From Lachnospiraceae bacterium (lineage in GTDB: Bacteria > Bacillota > Clostridia > Lachnospirales > Lachnospiraceae), in contig DNJM01000178.1 of NCBI GenBank assembly GCA_003489085.1, positions 19,745-27,681 on the forward strand: a DNA stretch of 7,937 nucleotides, given 5' to 3'. Below the pieces are notes generated by a model. The model was not told where the DNA came from, did no database searches, and saw only the letters and a program-made list of their open reading frames with translations. Shown piece after piece: positions 1 to 6,571 of this stretch; the first letter of the stretch is position 1; each line of letters begins with the position of its first letter. Position numbers and translations under genes: made by a program.

Positions 1-576
1 TTAGTACCTTATGTCATTGAACAAACCAGCCATGGAGAGCGTTCTTACGATATTTATTCCAGATTGTTAAAAGAACGTATTATTTTCCTGTCAGAAGAAG
101 TGACAGATGTGGCAGCAAGTATTATTACGGCACAGCTTCTGTTCCTGGAAGGAGAGGATCCGGAAAAGGATATTCATTTCTATATCAACAGTCCGGGCGG
201 CTCCGTAACAGCAGGTATGGCAATCTATGATACCATGCAGTACATCAAGTGTGACGTGTCTACAATCTGTATCGGAATGGCGGCAAGTATGGGTTCCTTC
301 CTGCTGGCCGGCGGAGCAAAGGGCAAGCGTCTGGCGCTCCCGAATGCAGAGATTATGATTCATCAGCCGTCCGGCGGGGCACAGGGACAGGCCACGGAAA
401 TTCAGATTGTGGCTGATCACATCCTGAGAACCAGGAAAAAACTGAATGAAATTCTGGCGCAGAATACAGGACAGCCGTATGACGTGATCTGCAGAGACAC
501 GGAGCGGGATAACTTTATGACTGCACAGGAAGCAAAAGAATATGGATTGATCGACCGGGTGATTACCAGCCGGTAA
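1..576 (+). CDS. clpP: ATP-dependent Clp protease proteolytic subunit (5' end cut by window)
   Basis: ClpP is the cytoplasmic serine peptidase that forms a two-ring 14-mer and degrades proteins fed by ClpX or another Clp ATPase. The reading frame is open from base 1 and starts with LVPYVIEQTS, which matches residues 2 onward of the mature E. coli protein, so only about one to three codons are missing. The catalytic triad is visible: Ser96 in GMAASMGS (codon 286-288), His121 in MIHQP (361-363) and Asp170 in TERDNF (508-510). The spacings of 25 and 49 residues equal those of E. coli ClpP (Ser97, His122, Asp171). The oxyanion strand SPGGS is also present. The C-terminus ends soon after GLIDRVI, the normal family end. 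clpX follows after 63 bases, the common clpP-clpX pairing. Its promoter and any CtsR site would lie outside the window. Identity is certain. Confidence 0.98.
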   Translation, partial: LVPYVIEQTSHGERSYDIYSRLLKERIIFLSEEVTDVAASIITAQLLFLEGEDPEKDIHFYINSPGGSVTAGMAIYDTMQYIKCDVSTICIGMAASMGSFLLAGGAKGKRLALPNAEIMIHQPSGGAQGQATEIQIVADHILRTRKKLNEILAQNTGQPYDVICRDTERDNFMTAQEAKEYGLIDRVITSR

Positions 577-581
577 AATTT

Positions 582-618
582 AGGAAGGATTTGTTCTTCT
601 TAGAACAGATCCTTTCCT
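582..618 (+). other. Long hairpin in the clpP-clpX gap, no U-tract
   Basis: Bases 587-597 (GGATTTGTTCT) pair with 602-612 (AGAACAGATCC) around a TCTT loop, with one G-U pair. The stem continues through A585-A586 with T613-T614, then past a bulged T615 to 582-584 with 616-618, about 16 pairs in all. The + strand downstream flank (GCTATCAG) lacks the T-run an intrinsic terminator needs. It therefore looks like an RNA stability, processing or weak pausing element between two co-transcribed genes. The clpX ribosome binding site (629-634) lies outside the stem. The fold is seen by eye; its role is inferred. Confidence 0.65.
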
Positions 619-639
619 GCTATCAGTTGAGGTGATAAA

Positions 640-1893
640 ATGGCGGGGAGAGTAAGCGATGTTGTGAGATGTTCCTTCTGCAACAAAACACAGGCCCAGG
701 TGAGAAAGCTGATTGCGGGACCGAATAACACATATATCTGTGATGAATGTGTGGAAGTGTGTTCTGAAATCATTGAAGAAGAATTTGAATATGAAGAAGA
801 AGAGAGTTTTCTGGACGGTATCAATTTGATGAAACCGGAGGAGATCAAGCATTTTCTGGACGAATATGTGATCGGGCAGGAAGAAGCCAAGAAGGTTCTG
901 GCTGTATCTGTGTATAACCACTATAAGCGTGTTATGGCAGAGCGCGATCTTGGAGTAGAACTGCAGAAGAGCAATATCCTGATGCTGGGCCCGACCGGCT
1001 GCGGAAAGACCATGCTGGCGCAGACGCTGGCGAAGATGCTGGGCGTGCCGTTTGCGATTGCAGATGCAACAGCGCTGACGGAGGCCGGATATGTTGGAGA
1101 GGATGTAGAGAATATCCTGCTGAAGCTGATTCAGGCAGCAGACGGTGATATTGAGCGTGCCGAATACGGAATTATTTATATTGACGAGATTGATAAAATA
1201 ACCAGAAAATCTGAAAATCCATCTATTACGAGGGATGTTTCCGGAGAAGGGGTGCAGCAGGCACTTTTGAAGATTCTGGAAGGAACGGTTGCTTCCGTAC
1301 CGCCGCAGGGCGGCAGAAAGCATCCGCATCAGGAGCTGTATCAGATTGATACAACGAATATTCTGTTTATCTGCGGCGGAGCTTTTGAGGGAATTGATAA
1401 GATTATTGAGACCAGAATTGATAAGAAGTCCATTGGATTTAATGTAGAGATTGCGGACAGCCATGAGGATGATGTGGATCAGCTGCTGAAAAAGGTGATG
1501 CCGCAGGATCTGGTCAAATTCGGTATGATACCGGAATTTGTCGGCCGTGTACCGGTAGTGGTGACATTGGATCTGCTGGATAAGGATGCGCTGCTCCGTA
1601 TCCTGACTGAGCCGAAGAATGCGATTACAAAGCAGTATCAGAAGCTGATGGAGCTGGACGGCGTGAAGCTGGAATTCGATCCGGCTGCACTGGAAGCGAT
1701 CGCAGATATTACGATCGCAAGAAAGACGGGCGCCAGAGGGCTGCGGGCGATTATGGAAAATGTAATGATGGATACCATGTATAAAGTGCCGTCAAATGAG
1801 CAGATTCATTACTGCCGCATTACGAAAGATGCAGTAGAAAAGAAGAGTGAGCCGGAGTATGGTGATACTCTTGTAGACGGAGAAAGTGCGTAA
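640..1893 (+). CDS. clpX: ATP-dependent Clp protease ATP-binding subunit ClpX
   Basis: ClpX is the hexameric AAA+ unfoldase that recognises tagged or damaged cytoplasmic proteins and threads them into ClpP. The 417-residue length is typical. The N-terminal zinc-binding domain has four cysteines, C11-x2-C14 and C34-x2-C37. An acidic linker (about 43-56) leads to the AAA+ module with Walker A GPTGCGKT at 117-124, pore-1 loop GYVG at 150-153, Walker B IIYIDE at 178-183, RKH pore loop at 226-228, arginine finger in VGRVP (R303) and sensor-2 arginine in GARGLR (R366). The ClpP-docking loop IGF is at 265-267. Every functional element is intact. The ATG at 640 is set by GAGGTG at 629-634, five bases upstream. 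It follows clpP and precedes lon, so its product and the preceding gene's form one machine. A terminator-like hairpin follows its stop codon. Identity is certain. Confidence 0.99.
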   Translation: MAGRVSDVVRCSFCNKTQAQVRKLIAGPNNTYICDECVEVCSEIIEEEFEYEEEESFLDGINLMKPEEIKHFLDEYVIGQEEAKKVLAVSVYNHYKRVMAERDLGVELQKSNILMLGPTGCGKTMLAQTLAKMLGVPFAIADATALTEAGYVGEDVENILLKLIQAADGDIERAEYGIIYIDEIDKITRKSENPSITRDVSGEGVQQALLKILEGTVASVPPQGGRKHPHQELYQIDTTNILFICGGAFEGIDKIIETRIDKKSIGFNVEIADSHEDDVDQLLKKVMPQDLVKFGMIPEFVGRVPVVVTLDLLDKDALLRILTEPKNAITKQYQKLMELDGVKLEFDPAALEAIADITIARKTGARGLRAIMENVMMDTMYKVPSNEQIHYCRITKDAVEKKSEPEYGDTLVDGESA

Positions 1894-1904
1894 GTAAGAA
1901 GTGG

Positions 1905-1936
1905 GCAGGTACTGACTGGAGGTGCCTGCTTTTTTT
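1905..1936 (+). terminator. Intrinsic terminator or attenuator between clpX and lon
   Basis: GCAGGTAC (1905-1912) pairs with GTGCCTGC (1922-1929), eight pairs including one G-U, around a nine-base loop. Seven T residues (1930-1936) follow directly, a standard Rho-independent layout. It begins 12 bases after the clpX stop and ends two bases before the lon ribosome binding site. With only 59 bases between the genes and no visible promoter in the gap, it probably gives partial termination, lowering lon and downstream transcription relative to clpPX, unless a promoter inside clpX drives lon. The structure is clear; its strength is not known. Confidence 0.8.
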
Positions 1937-1938
1937 GC

Positions 1939-1945
1939 AAGGAGG
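1939..1945 (+). promoter_or_regulatory. Ribosome binding site that fixes the GTG start of lon
   Basis: AAGGAGG, a full-consensus Shine-Dalgarno sequence, sits seven bases before GTG at 1953. The next in-frame ATG (1971, seventh codon) has no comparable site, so the GTG is the better start. The site begins two bases after the T-tract of the preceding terminator. Confidence 0.9.
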
Positions 1946-1952
1946 ATAAAAC

Positions 1953-4283
1953 GTGAGTGAGCAAAGTATAATGCAGTTACCAATGGTCGCTCTGCGTGGG
2001 ATGACGATCCTGCCTGGAATGGTGGTGCATTTTGATATCAGCCGGGAGCGCTCCATAAAAGCGGTTCAGGAGGCGATGCTGTGCGACCAGACGGTATTCC
2101 TTGTGACACAGAGAGATCTGAATACGGAACAGCCGGGAGCAAAGGATGTATATGATATCGGTACCGTGGCAAAGGTAAAACAGGTGCTGAAGATGCCGAA
2201 GAAGATTCTGCGGGTGCTGGTGACCGGAGAGCGGCGTGCAAGGCTGCTCGCGGTAAGGCAGGAGGAGCCGTTTTTGACTGCAGAAGTCAGTATACTGGAA
2301 GAAGAGACACCGGATCTGGGGGATAAACTGAATCTGGAAGGGATGCTCCGTGGACTGAAGGATATGTTTTTGGAGTATGCGGTAAAGAGTCCTAAGATTA
2401 CACAGGAGCTGGCAGCCAGAATCATGGAGATTCAGGACTTAAAACAGCTGATGGAACAGATTATCAGTAATATTCCGATGGACTATACGGAATTGCAGAG
2501 CTTTTTAGAGGAGAACAGTCTGGCTGTCCGTTATGAGAAGCTGGCATTTAAGCTGGTCAATGAGGCGCAGATCATGCATATTAAAGAGGAACTGCAGGCT
2601 AAGGTCAAGGAGCGCGTGGATAAGCATCAGCGGGAGTATATTTTACGGGAAGAATTGAAACTGATCCGGGAAGAGCTGGGCGATGATACTGCCATGAATG
2701 ATGCCGATGAGTTTGAAAAAGCAGTACGGAAACTGAAGGCGCCGAAAGAGGTAAAGGAAAAGCTGCAGAAAGAGATTAAACGGTTCCGGAATGCCATGAA
2801 CAGTCCCGCGGAATCAGGTGTGATTCGCACCTATATTGAGACGATGCTGGAAATGCCGTGGAATAAGGCGGCAAAGGACAGCTCGGATATTCATTTTGCA
2901 AAACGGGTACTGGAAGAAGACCATTATGGCCTGGAAGAGGTGAAGGAACGTGTGCTTGAATTCCTGGCGGTACGTTCCTTGACAAAGAAAGGGGAAAGTC
3001 CGATTCTCTGTCTTGTGGGCCCGCCGGGAACCGGTAAGACTTCTATTGCACGGTCTCTGGCAAGGGCACTGCAGAAACCATACGTCCGGATTTCTCTGGG
3101 CGGTGTCAGGGATGAAGCGGAGATTCGTGGACATCGAAAGACTTATGTCGGAGCAATGCCGGGCCGGATTGCGGCTGCGATGAGAAGCGCCGGAGTGAAA
3201 AACCCGCTGATGCTCCTGGATGAAATAGACAAAGTCAGTACAGACTATAAGGGAGATACATTCTCTGCACTGCTGGAAGTATTGGACAGTGAGCAGAACA
3301 GCAGGTTCCGGGATCATTATCTGGAAGTACCTCTGGATCTGTCAGAAGTGCTTTTTGTGGCAACGGCCAATACTCTGCAGACGATTCCGCGGCCGCTTTT
3401 GGATCGTATGGAAGTGATTGAAATCAGCAGCTATACGGAGAATGAAAAGCTTCATATTGCGGAAGAGCATCTGATTCCAAAACAGCTTGAGAAGAACGGC
3501 TTACAGGAAGGACAGCTGACCATCAGTAAAAAGGCAGTGTGGAAGATTGCGCGAAATTACACGAAGGAGGCCGGTGTACGGCAGATGGAACGGAAGATCG
3601 GGGAGATCTGCCGGAAGGCGGCGCGTGAGATCCTGGAGTCCGGAAAGAAAAAGGTACGTGTGACAGAGCAGAACCTGCCGCACTATCTGGGAAAGGAAAA
3701 GTATACCTATCAGATGGCCAATTCAGAGGATGAGATCGGAATCGTGCGCGGGCTTGCCTGGACAAGTGTCGGAGGAGATACTCTGCAGATTGAGGTGAAC
3801 AGCATGCCGGGAAAGGGTGAGATCATCCTGACCGGACAGCTGGGCGATGTAATGAAGGAATCAGCCAGGACAGGGGTCAGTTATATTCGTTCCGTAAGTT
3901 CAAGGTTTGAAATTCCGGAGGACTATTTTGAAAAGCATGATCTGCATATCCACATTCCGGAAGGAGCAGTGCCGAAAGATGGCCCGTCAGCCGGTATTAC
4001 AATGGCGACGGCGATGCTGTCCGCAGTGACCGGAACGAAGGTGCGGGCGGATCTGGCGATGACAGGGGAGATTACGCTGCGTGGGCGGGTACTGCCGATC
4101 GGAGGACTCAAGGAAAAGCTTCTGGCAGCGAAAAATGCCGGGATCAAGACGGTTCTGGTGCCGAAGGAAAATGCTCGGGACATAGAAGAATTGTCTCAGG
4201 AGATTACCAAAGGGCTGGAGATTCTTCCGGTTGCCCAGATGGATGAGGTGCTGAAATATGCGCTGGTGGTAAAGGAGGCATAG
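1953..4283 (+). CDS. lon: ATP-dependent Lon protease (LonA type)
   Basis: Lon is a soluble cytoplasmic homohexamer that unfolds and degrades misfolded and regulatory proteins with ATPase and peptidase on one chain. At 776 residues it has the usual LonA length. The N-terminal substrate-binding domain spans roughly residues 7-200, followed by a charged helical, coiled-coil-like linker (about 205-270). The AAA+ domain carries Walker A GPPGTGKT at 356-363, Walker B LLDE with D423-E424, and a sensor-2 arginine in GVRQMER (R543). The C-terminal protease domain (about 590-776) has nucleophile Ser679 in PKDGPSAG and catalytic Lys722 in GGLKEK, 43 residues apart as expected for the Lon Ser-Lys dyad. 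There is no membrane segment, so this is not LonB. GTG is the start. The last codons contain the ribosome binding site for engB, one base downstream. No lonB copy lies next to it, unlike the Bacillus subtilis arrangement. Identity is certain. Confidence 0.99.
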   Translation: MSEQSIMQLPMVALRGMTILPGMVVHFDISRERSIKAVQEAMLCDQTVFLVTQRDLNTEQPGAKDVYDIGTVAKVKQVLKMPKKILRVLVTGERRARLLAVRQEEPFLTAEVSILEEETPDLGDKLNLEGMLRGLKDMFLEYAVKSPKITQELAARIMEIQDLKQLMEQIISNIPMDYTELQSFLEENSLAVRYEKLAFKLVNEAQIMHIKEELQAKVKERVDKHQREYILREELKLIREELGDDTAMNDADEFEKAVRKLKAPKEVKEKLQKEIKRFRNAMNSPAESGVIRTYIETMLEMPWNKAAKDSSDIHFAKRVLEEDHYGLEEVKERVLEFLAVRSLTKKGESPILCLVGPPGTGKTSIARSLARALQKPYVRISLGGVRDEAEIRGHRKTYVGAMPGRIAAAMRSAGVKNPLMLLDEIDKVSTDYKGDTFSALLEVLDSEQNSRFRDHYLEVPLDLSEVLFVATANTLQTIPRPLLDRMEVIEISSYTENEKLHIAEEHLIPKQLEKNGLQEGQLTISKKAVWKIARNYTKEAGVRQMERKIGEICRKAAREILESGKKKVRVTEQNLPHYLGKEKYTYQMANSEDEIGIVRGLAWTSVGGDTLQIEVNSMPGKGEIILTGQLGDVMKESARTGVSYIRSVSSRFEIPEDYFEKHDLHIHIPEGAVPKDGPSAGITMATAMLSAVTGTKVRADLAMTGEITLRGRVLPIGGLKEKLLAAKNAGIKTVLVPKENARDIEELSQEITKGLEILPVAQMDEVLKYALVVKEA
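4271..4278 (+). promoter_or_regulatory. engB ribosome binding site inside the end of lon
   Basis: AAAGGAGG lies within the final lon codons and six bases before the engB ATG at 4285; lon stops at 4283. A ribosome finishing lon would uncover or reinitiate at this site, which suggests translational coupling of the two genes. The sequence is plain; coupling is inferred. Confidence 0.85.
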
Positions 4284-4284
4284 T

Positions 4285-4887
4285 ATGGTTATAAAAAGTG
4301 TAAATCTGGAAACAGTATGCGGAATTACCAGTAAGCTGCCGGACAACCAGCTGCCGGAGATTGCATTTGCAGGGAAATCCAATGTAGGAAAATCTTCGTT
4401 GATCAATGCGATGCTGAATCGGAAATCTCTGGCCCGGGTATCTGCTACGCCGGGGAAGACACAGACGATTAATTTTTATAATATCAATGAACAGATGTAT
4501 CTGGTAGATCTGCCGGGCTATGGTTATGCGAAGGTATCGGAGCAGGAAAAAGCACGGTGGGGAAAGCTGATCGAGCGGTATCTGCACGGATCAAAGAAGC
4601 TGAAGGCTGTGTTTCTCTTAGTGGATATCCGGCATACTCCTTCTGCGAATGATAAGATGATGTATGAGTGGATTGTAGATCAGGGATATTACCCGATTAT
4701 TATTGCGACAAAGCTGGATAAGATCAAGCGCAGCCAGGTGGCGAAGAATGTAAAAGCCATCAAGGAAGGGCTTGCTCTGGTACCGGGTACGGAAGTCATC
4801 CCGTTTTCTTCGGAAACAAAGCAGGGACGGGACGAGCTATGGGAACTGATTGAAAAAAGATTTTTAATGGAATCCGAGGTGGAGTAA
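4285..4887 (+). CDS. engB: Ribosome biogenesis GTPase EngB (YsxC/YihA)
   Basis: EngB is a small essential cytoplasmic GTPase that acts late in assembly of the large (50S) ribosomal subunit. The 200-residue chain is a single G domain of normal family length. G1 is GKSNVGKS at 30-37, G2 the threonine-rich TPGKTQTINFY segment, G3 DLPGYG starting at D75, G4 TKLD at 142-145, and G5 PFSSETKQG with SSE at 175-177. The TxGKTQxxNFY switch and DLPGYGYA signature are diagnostic for EngB rather than EngA or Era. It begins one base after the lon stop with a strong ribosome binding site, and its neighbour downstream starts one base after its own stop. lon-engB adjacency is common in Firmicutes, probably reflecting co-expression of growth-linked housekeeping functions rather than a direct interaction. 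Identity is very secure. Confidence 0.98.
   Translation: MVIKSVNLETVCGITSKLPDNQLPEIAFAGKSNVGKSSLINAMLNRKSLARVSATPGKTQTINFYNINEQMYLVDLPGYGYAKVSEQEKARWGKLIERYLHGSKKLKAVFLLVDIRHTPSANDKMMYEWIVDQGYYPIIIATKLDKIKRSQVAKNVKAIKEGLALVPGTEVIPFSSETKQGRDELWELIEKRFLMESEVE
4876..4884 (+). promoter_or_regulatory. Ribosome binding site supporting a TTG start
   Basis: GAGGTGGAG overlaps the last codons of engB and precedes TTG at 4889 by four bases (nine from its GAGG part). No ATG or GTG lies in frame near the N-terminus without removing the first membrane helix, so TTG is the likely initiator despite its weakness. Confidence 0.75.
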
Positions 4888-4888
4888 T

Positions 4889-6007
4889 TTGGAACAGAAA
4901 CGTCCCTACTGGAAAGTGGCTGTGAGCCTGGCTTCCAGCCTGGTTGCGACGGTGCTGGTCGTTGTGATTGGAGTAAAGCTGTTGGGATTCTTCCTGCCGT
5001 TTGTAATTGGCTGGTGTATTGCCCTGATAGCGCATCCCTTAGTATGCTGGCTGGAAAAAAGGCTGAAGATACGTAAAAAATTGGGGTCGGCGATTACCAT
5101 TATACTGGTGCTTGCGGCGATTATATTTGCTATTTATTATGCGGGAAGTAAGATCGGCGCAGAAGTGGGACGGTTTTTGAATGAAGTTCCGGATCTGTAT
5201 CAGGATGCGGAAGCTGGATTCGCAGAAATCGGTTCAACATTAAATGGATTTTTCAGGAGGCTTCCGCAGGGGATTCAGAGCGGCTGGCGTAATATGGTGC
5301 TGAATCTGGATCAGACAGCTGCCGATCTGATCGGACGCCTGGGCGAACCAACGGTGGAAGCAGCAGGAAATGTGGCAAAAAAACTTCCTTCTCTGCTGAT
5401 ATCTACGATTGTAACGATTGTATCGGCATATTTCTTTATTGCGGAGAGGGATGAGGTGATTCGCAGATTTATGCAGATTGCGCCGATTTCGATTCGGAAA
5501 CGCATGAGCCTGGTCAGTCAGAATTTTAAAGTGGCGGTCGGCGGTTATATGAAAGCTCAGTTTAAGATCATGTGTGTCGTTGCTGTGATTCTGCTGATTG
5601 GCTTGAATATACTTGGAGTAAATTATACGATATTGCTGTCGATATTGATTTCATTTGTCGATATGCTTCCATTTTTCGGAACGGGAACGGTGATGATTCC
5701 GTGGGGCGTATATAAGCTTCTGACGGGAAATGTCAGGATGGCAGTCGGTCTGCTGATTCTATATGCAGTGACACAGGTGATCCGGCAGGTGATTCAGCCG
5801 AAGCTTGTAGGAGACAGTATGGGGCTGGATCCGTTGGTTACGCTGGTGCTGTTGTTCATTGGCTATAAGGTAGGCAGCGTACTCGGTCTGCTTCTTGCGG
5901 TTCCTATCGGCATGATTGTGATCAATATGGTAAAGGCAGGAGCATTTGACTATATTATTGATGATGCAAAGATTCTTGCGGAAGGACTTTTGAGTCTGCG
6001 GGAATAG
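4889..6007 (+). CDS. ytvI: AI-2E/PerM family multi-pass membrane protein, YtvI-like
   Basis: The 372-residue protein has the AI-2E transporter (PerM) family layout. Two N-terminal helices (about 10-32 and 33-55) contain the PFVIGWCIA segment, a third spans 66-84, and an extracytoplasmic stretch covers about 85-165. Then come a helix near 167-187 ending in the polar AERDE and a C-terminal bundle (about 225-350) with the family hallmarks SFVDMLPFFGTG and QPKLVGDSMGLDPL, which carry the conserved D-x-x-P and P-x-x-x-G-x-x-x-G-L-x-P positions. In length and N-terminal texture it resembles YtvI-type proteins linked to sporulation in Firmicutes. Some relatives are proposed AI-2 exporters or cation/proton antiporters; nothing here proves a substrate, and no lux gene is near. 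It starts at TTG one base after engB, so it is probably translationally coupled. Family assignment is firm, the YtvI subgroup likely, function open. Confidence 0.85.
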   Translation: MEQKRPYWKVAVSLASSLVATVLVVVIGVKLLGFFLPFVIGWCIALIAHPLVCWLEKRLKIRKKLGSAITIILVLAAIIFAIYYAGSKIGAEVGRFLNEVPDLYQDAEAGFAEIGSTLNGFFRRLPQGIQSGWRNMVLNLDQTAADLIGRLGEPTVEAAGNVAKKLPSLLISTIVTIVSAYFFIAERDEVIRRFMQIAPISIRKRMSLVSQNFKVAVGGYMKAQFKIMCVVAVILLIGLNILGVNYTILLSILISFVDMLPFFGTGTVMIPWGVYKLLTGNVRMAVGLLILYAVTQVIRQVIQPKLVGDSMGLDPLVTLVLLFIGYKVGSVLGLLLAVPIGMIVINMVKAGAFDYIIDDAKILAEGLLSLRE

Positions 6008-6019
6008 AGGAGTATAAGG

Positions 6020-6568
6020 ATGATACAGGAGATGGATTTATCGATTCTGTTATGGATACAGGAGCATCTGCGGATGGAGCCGCTGACGGCGGTTCTGAAA
6101 GTCATTACTTTTCTGGGGGATGCGGGCTGGTTCTGGATTGCACTTGCTATTCTGCTGATTTGCTTTAAAAAGACACGTCCGGCGGGTACTGCGGCGCTCC
6201 TGTCATTGGCGTTGGGAGCATTGTGTACGAATGTCATATTAAAAAACGTGATTGCCAGGATCCGCCCCTATGACGTATGCCAGGCACTGACCCCACTGAT
6301 TGCAAAGCCGACGGACTTTTCTTTCCCGTCCGGACATACATGTGCATCCTTTGCCAGCGCATTGATCTATATTCGGACTTTTCCGAAAAAATATGGCATT
6401 TTGCTGATGGTACTGGCAGTGCTGATTGCTTTTTCAAGATTATACGTAGGTGTACATTATCCAAGTGATGTCGTGGGCGGTGCTTTGGTTGCTCTGTTTG
6501 CCAGTACAGTGGTGTGGCATTTTATGAAAGGATATTTTTTAGTATCAGATAAAAAAGGAGAGGAATAA
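6020..6568 (+). CDS. PAP2-family membrane phosphatase
   Basis: This 182-residue integral membrane protein has the complete three-part type 2 phosphatidic acid phosphatase signature. Motif 1 is K75-x6-R82-P83, motif 2 is P103-S104-G105-H106, and motif 3 is S139-R140-x5-H146-x3-D150. H106 and H146 are the expected acid-base and nucleophile histidines. Hydrophobic segments lie near 22-49, 56-74, 107-118, 126-143 and 150-168, giving the small bacterial PAP2 form with its active site at the outer face of the membrane. Such enzymes dephosphorylate undecaprenyl pyrophosphate (BcrC-like) or phosphatidylglycerol phosphate and phosphatidate; the motifs do not tell these apart. The ATG at 6020 has AGAGGAG at 6006-6012, seven bases upstream. 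It lies 12 bases after the YtvI-like gene and three bases before the peptidase gene, so all three are probably co-transcribed. Family certain, substrate unknown. Confidence 0.93.
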   Translation: MIQEMDLSILLWIQEHLRMEPLTAVLKVITFLGDAGWFWIALAILLICFKKTRPAGTAALLSLALGALCTNVILKNVIARIRPYDVCQALTPLIAKPTDFSFPSGHTCASFASALIYIRTFPKKYGILLMVLAVLIAFSRLYVGVHYPSDVVGGALVALFASTVVWHFMKGYFLVSDKKGEE

Positions 6569-6571
6569 CGA

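Noticed and set aside
577..639. CtsR or CIRCE heat-shock operator between clpP and clpX
   Set aside because: I found neither the GGTCAAA heptad repeat of CtsR nor the TTAGCACTC/GAGTGCTAA CIRCE repeat here or in the clpX-lon gap. Any such site for clpP would be upstream of the window.
580..1464. A 294-codon open frame on the - strand opposite clpX
   Set aside because: It lies entirely antisense to an intact, fully motif-supported clpX. Its predicted protein has no recognisable family motif. Long antisense frames are a common by-product of codon use.
2814..3317. A 167-codon open frame on the - strand within lon
   Set aside because: Antisense to the lon AAA+ domain, with no family features; treated as a shadow of the real gene.
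4889..6007. Calling the membrane protein an autoinducer-2 exporter
   Set aside because: The AI-2E family name comes from one proposed member; family proteins have varied or unknown substrates, and no quorum-sensing gene is nearby.
6277..6468. A second + strand frame inside the PAP2 gene
   Set aside because: It is an out-of-frame overlap with the PAP2 motifs and shows no motif of its own.
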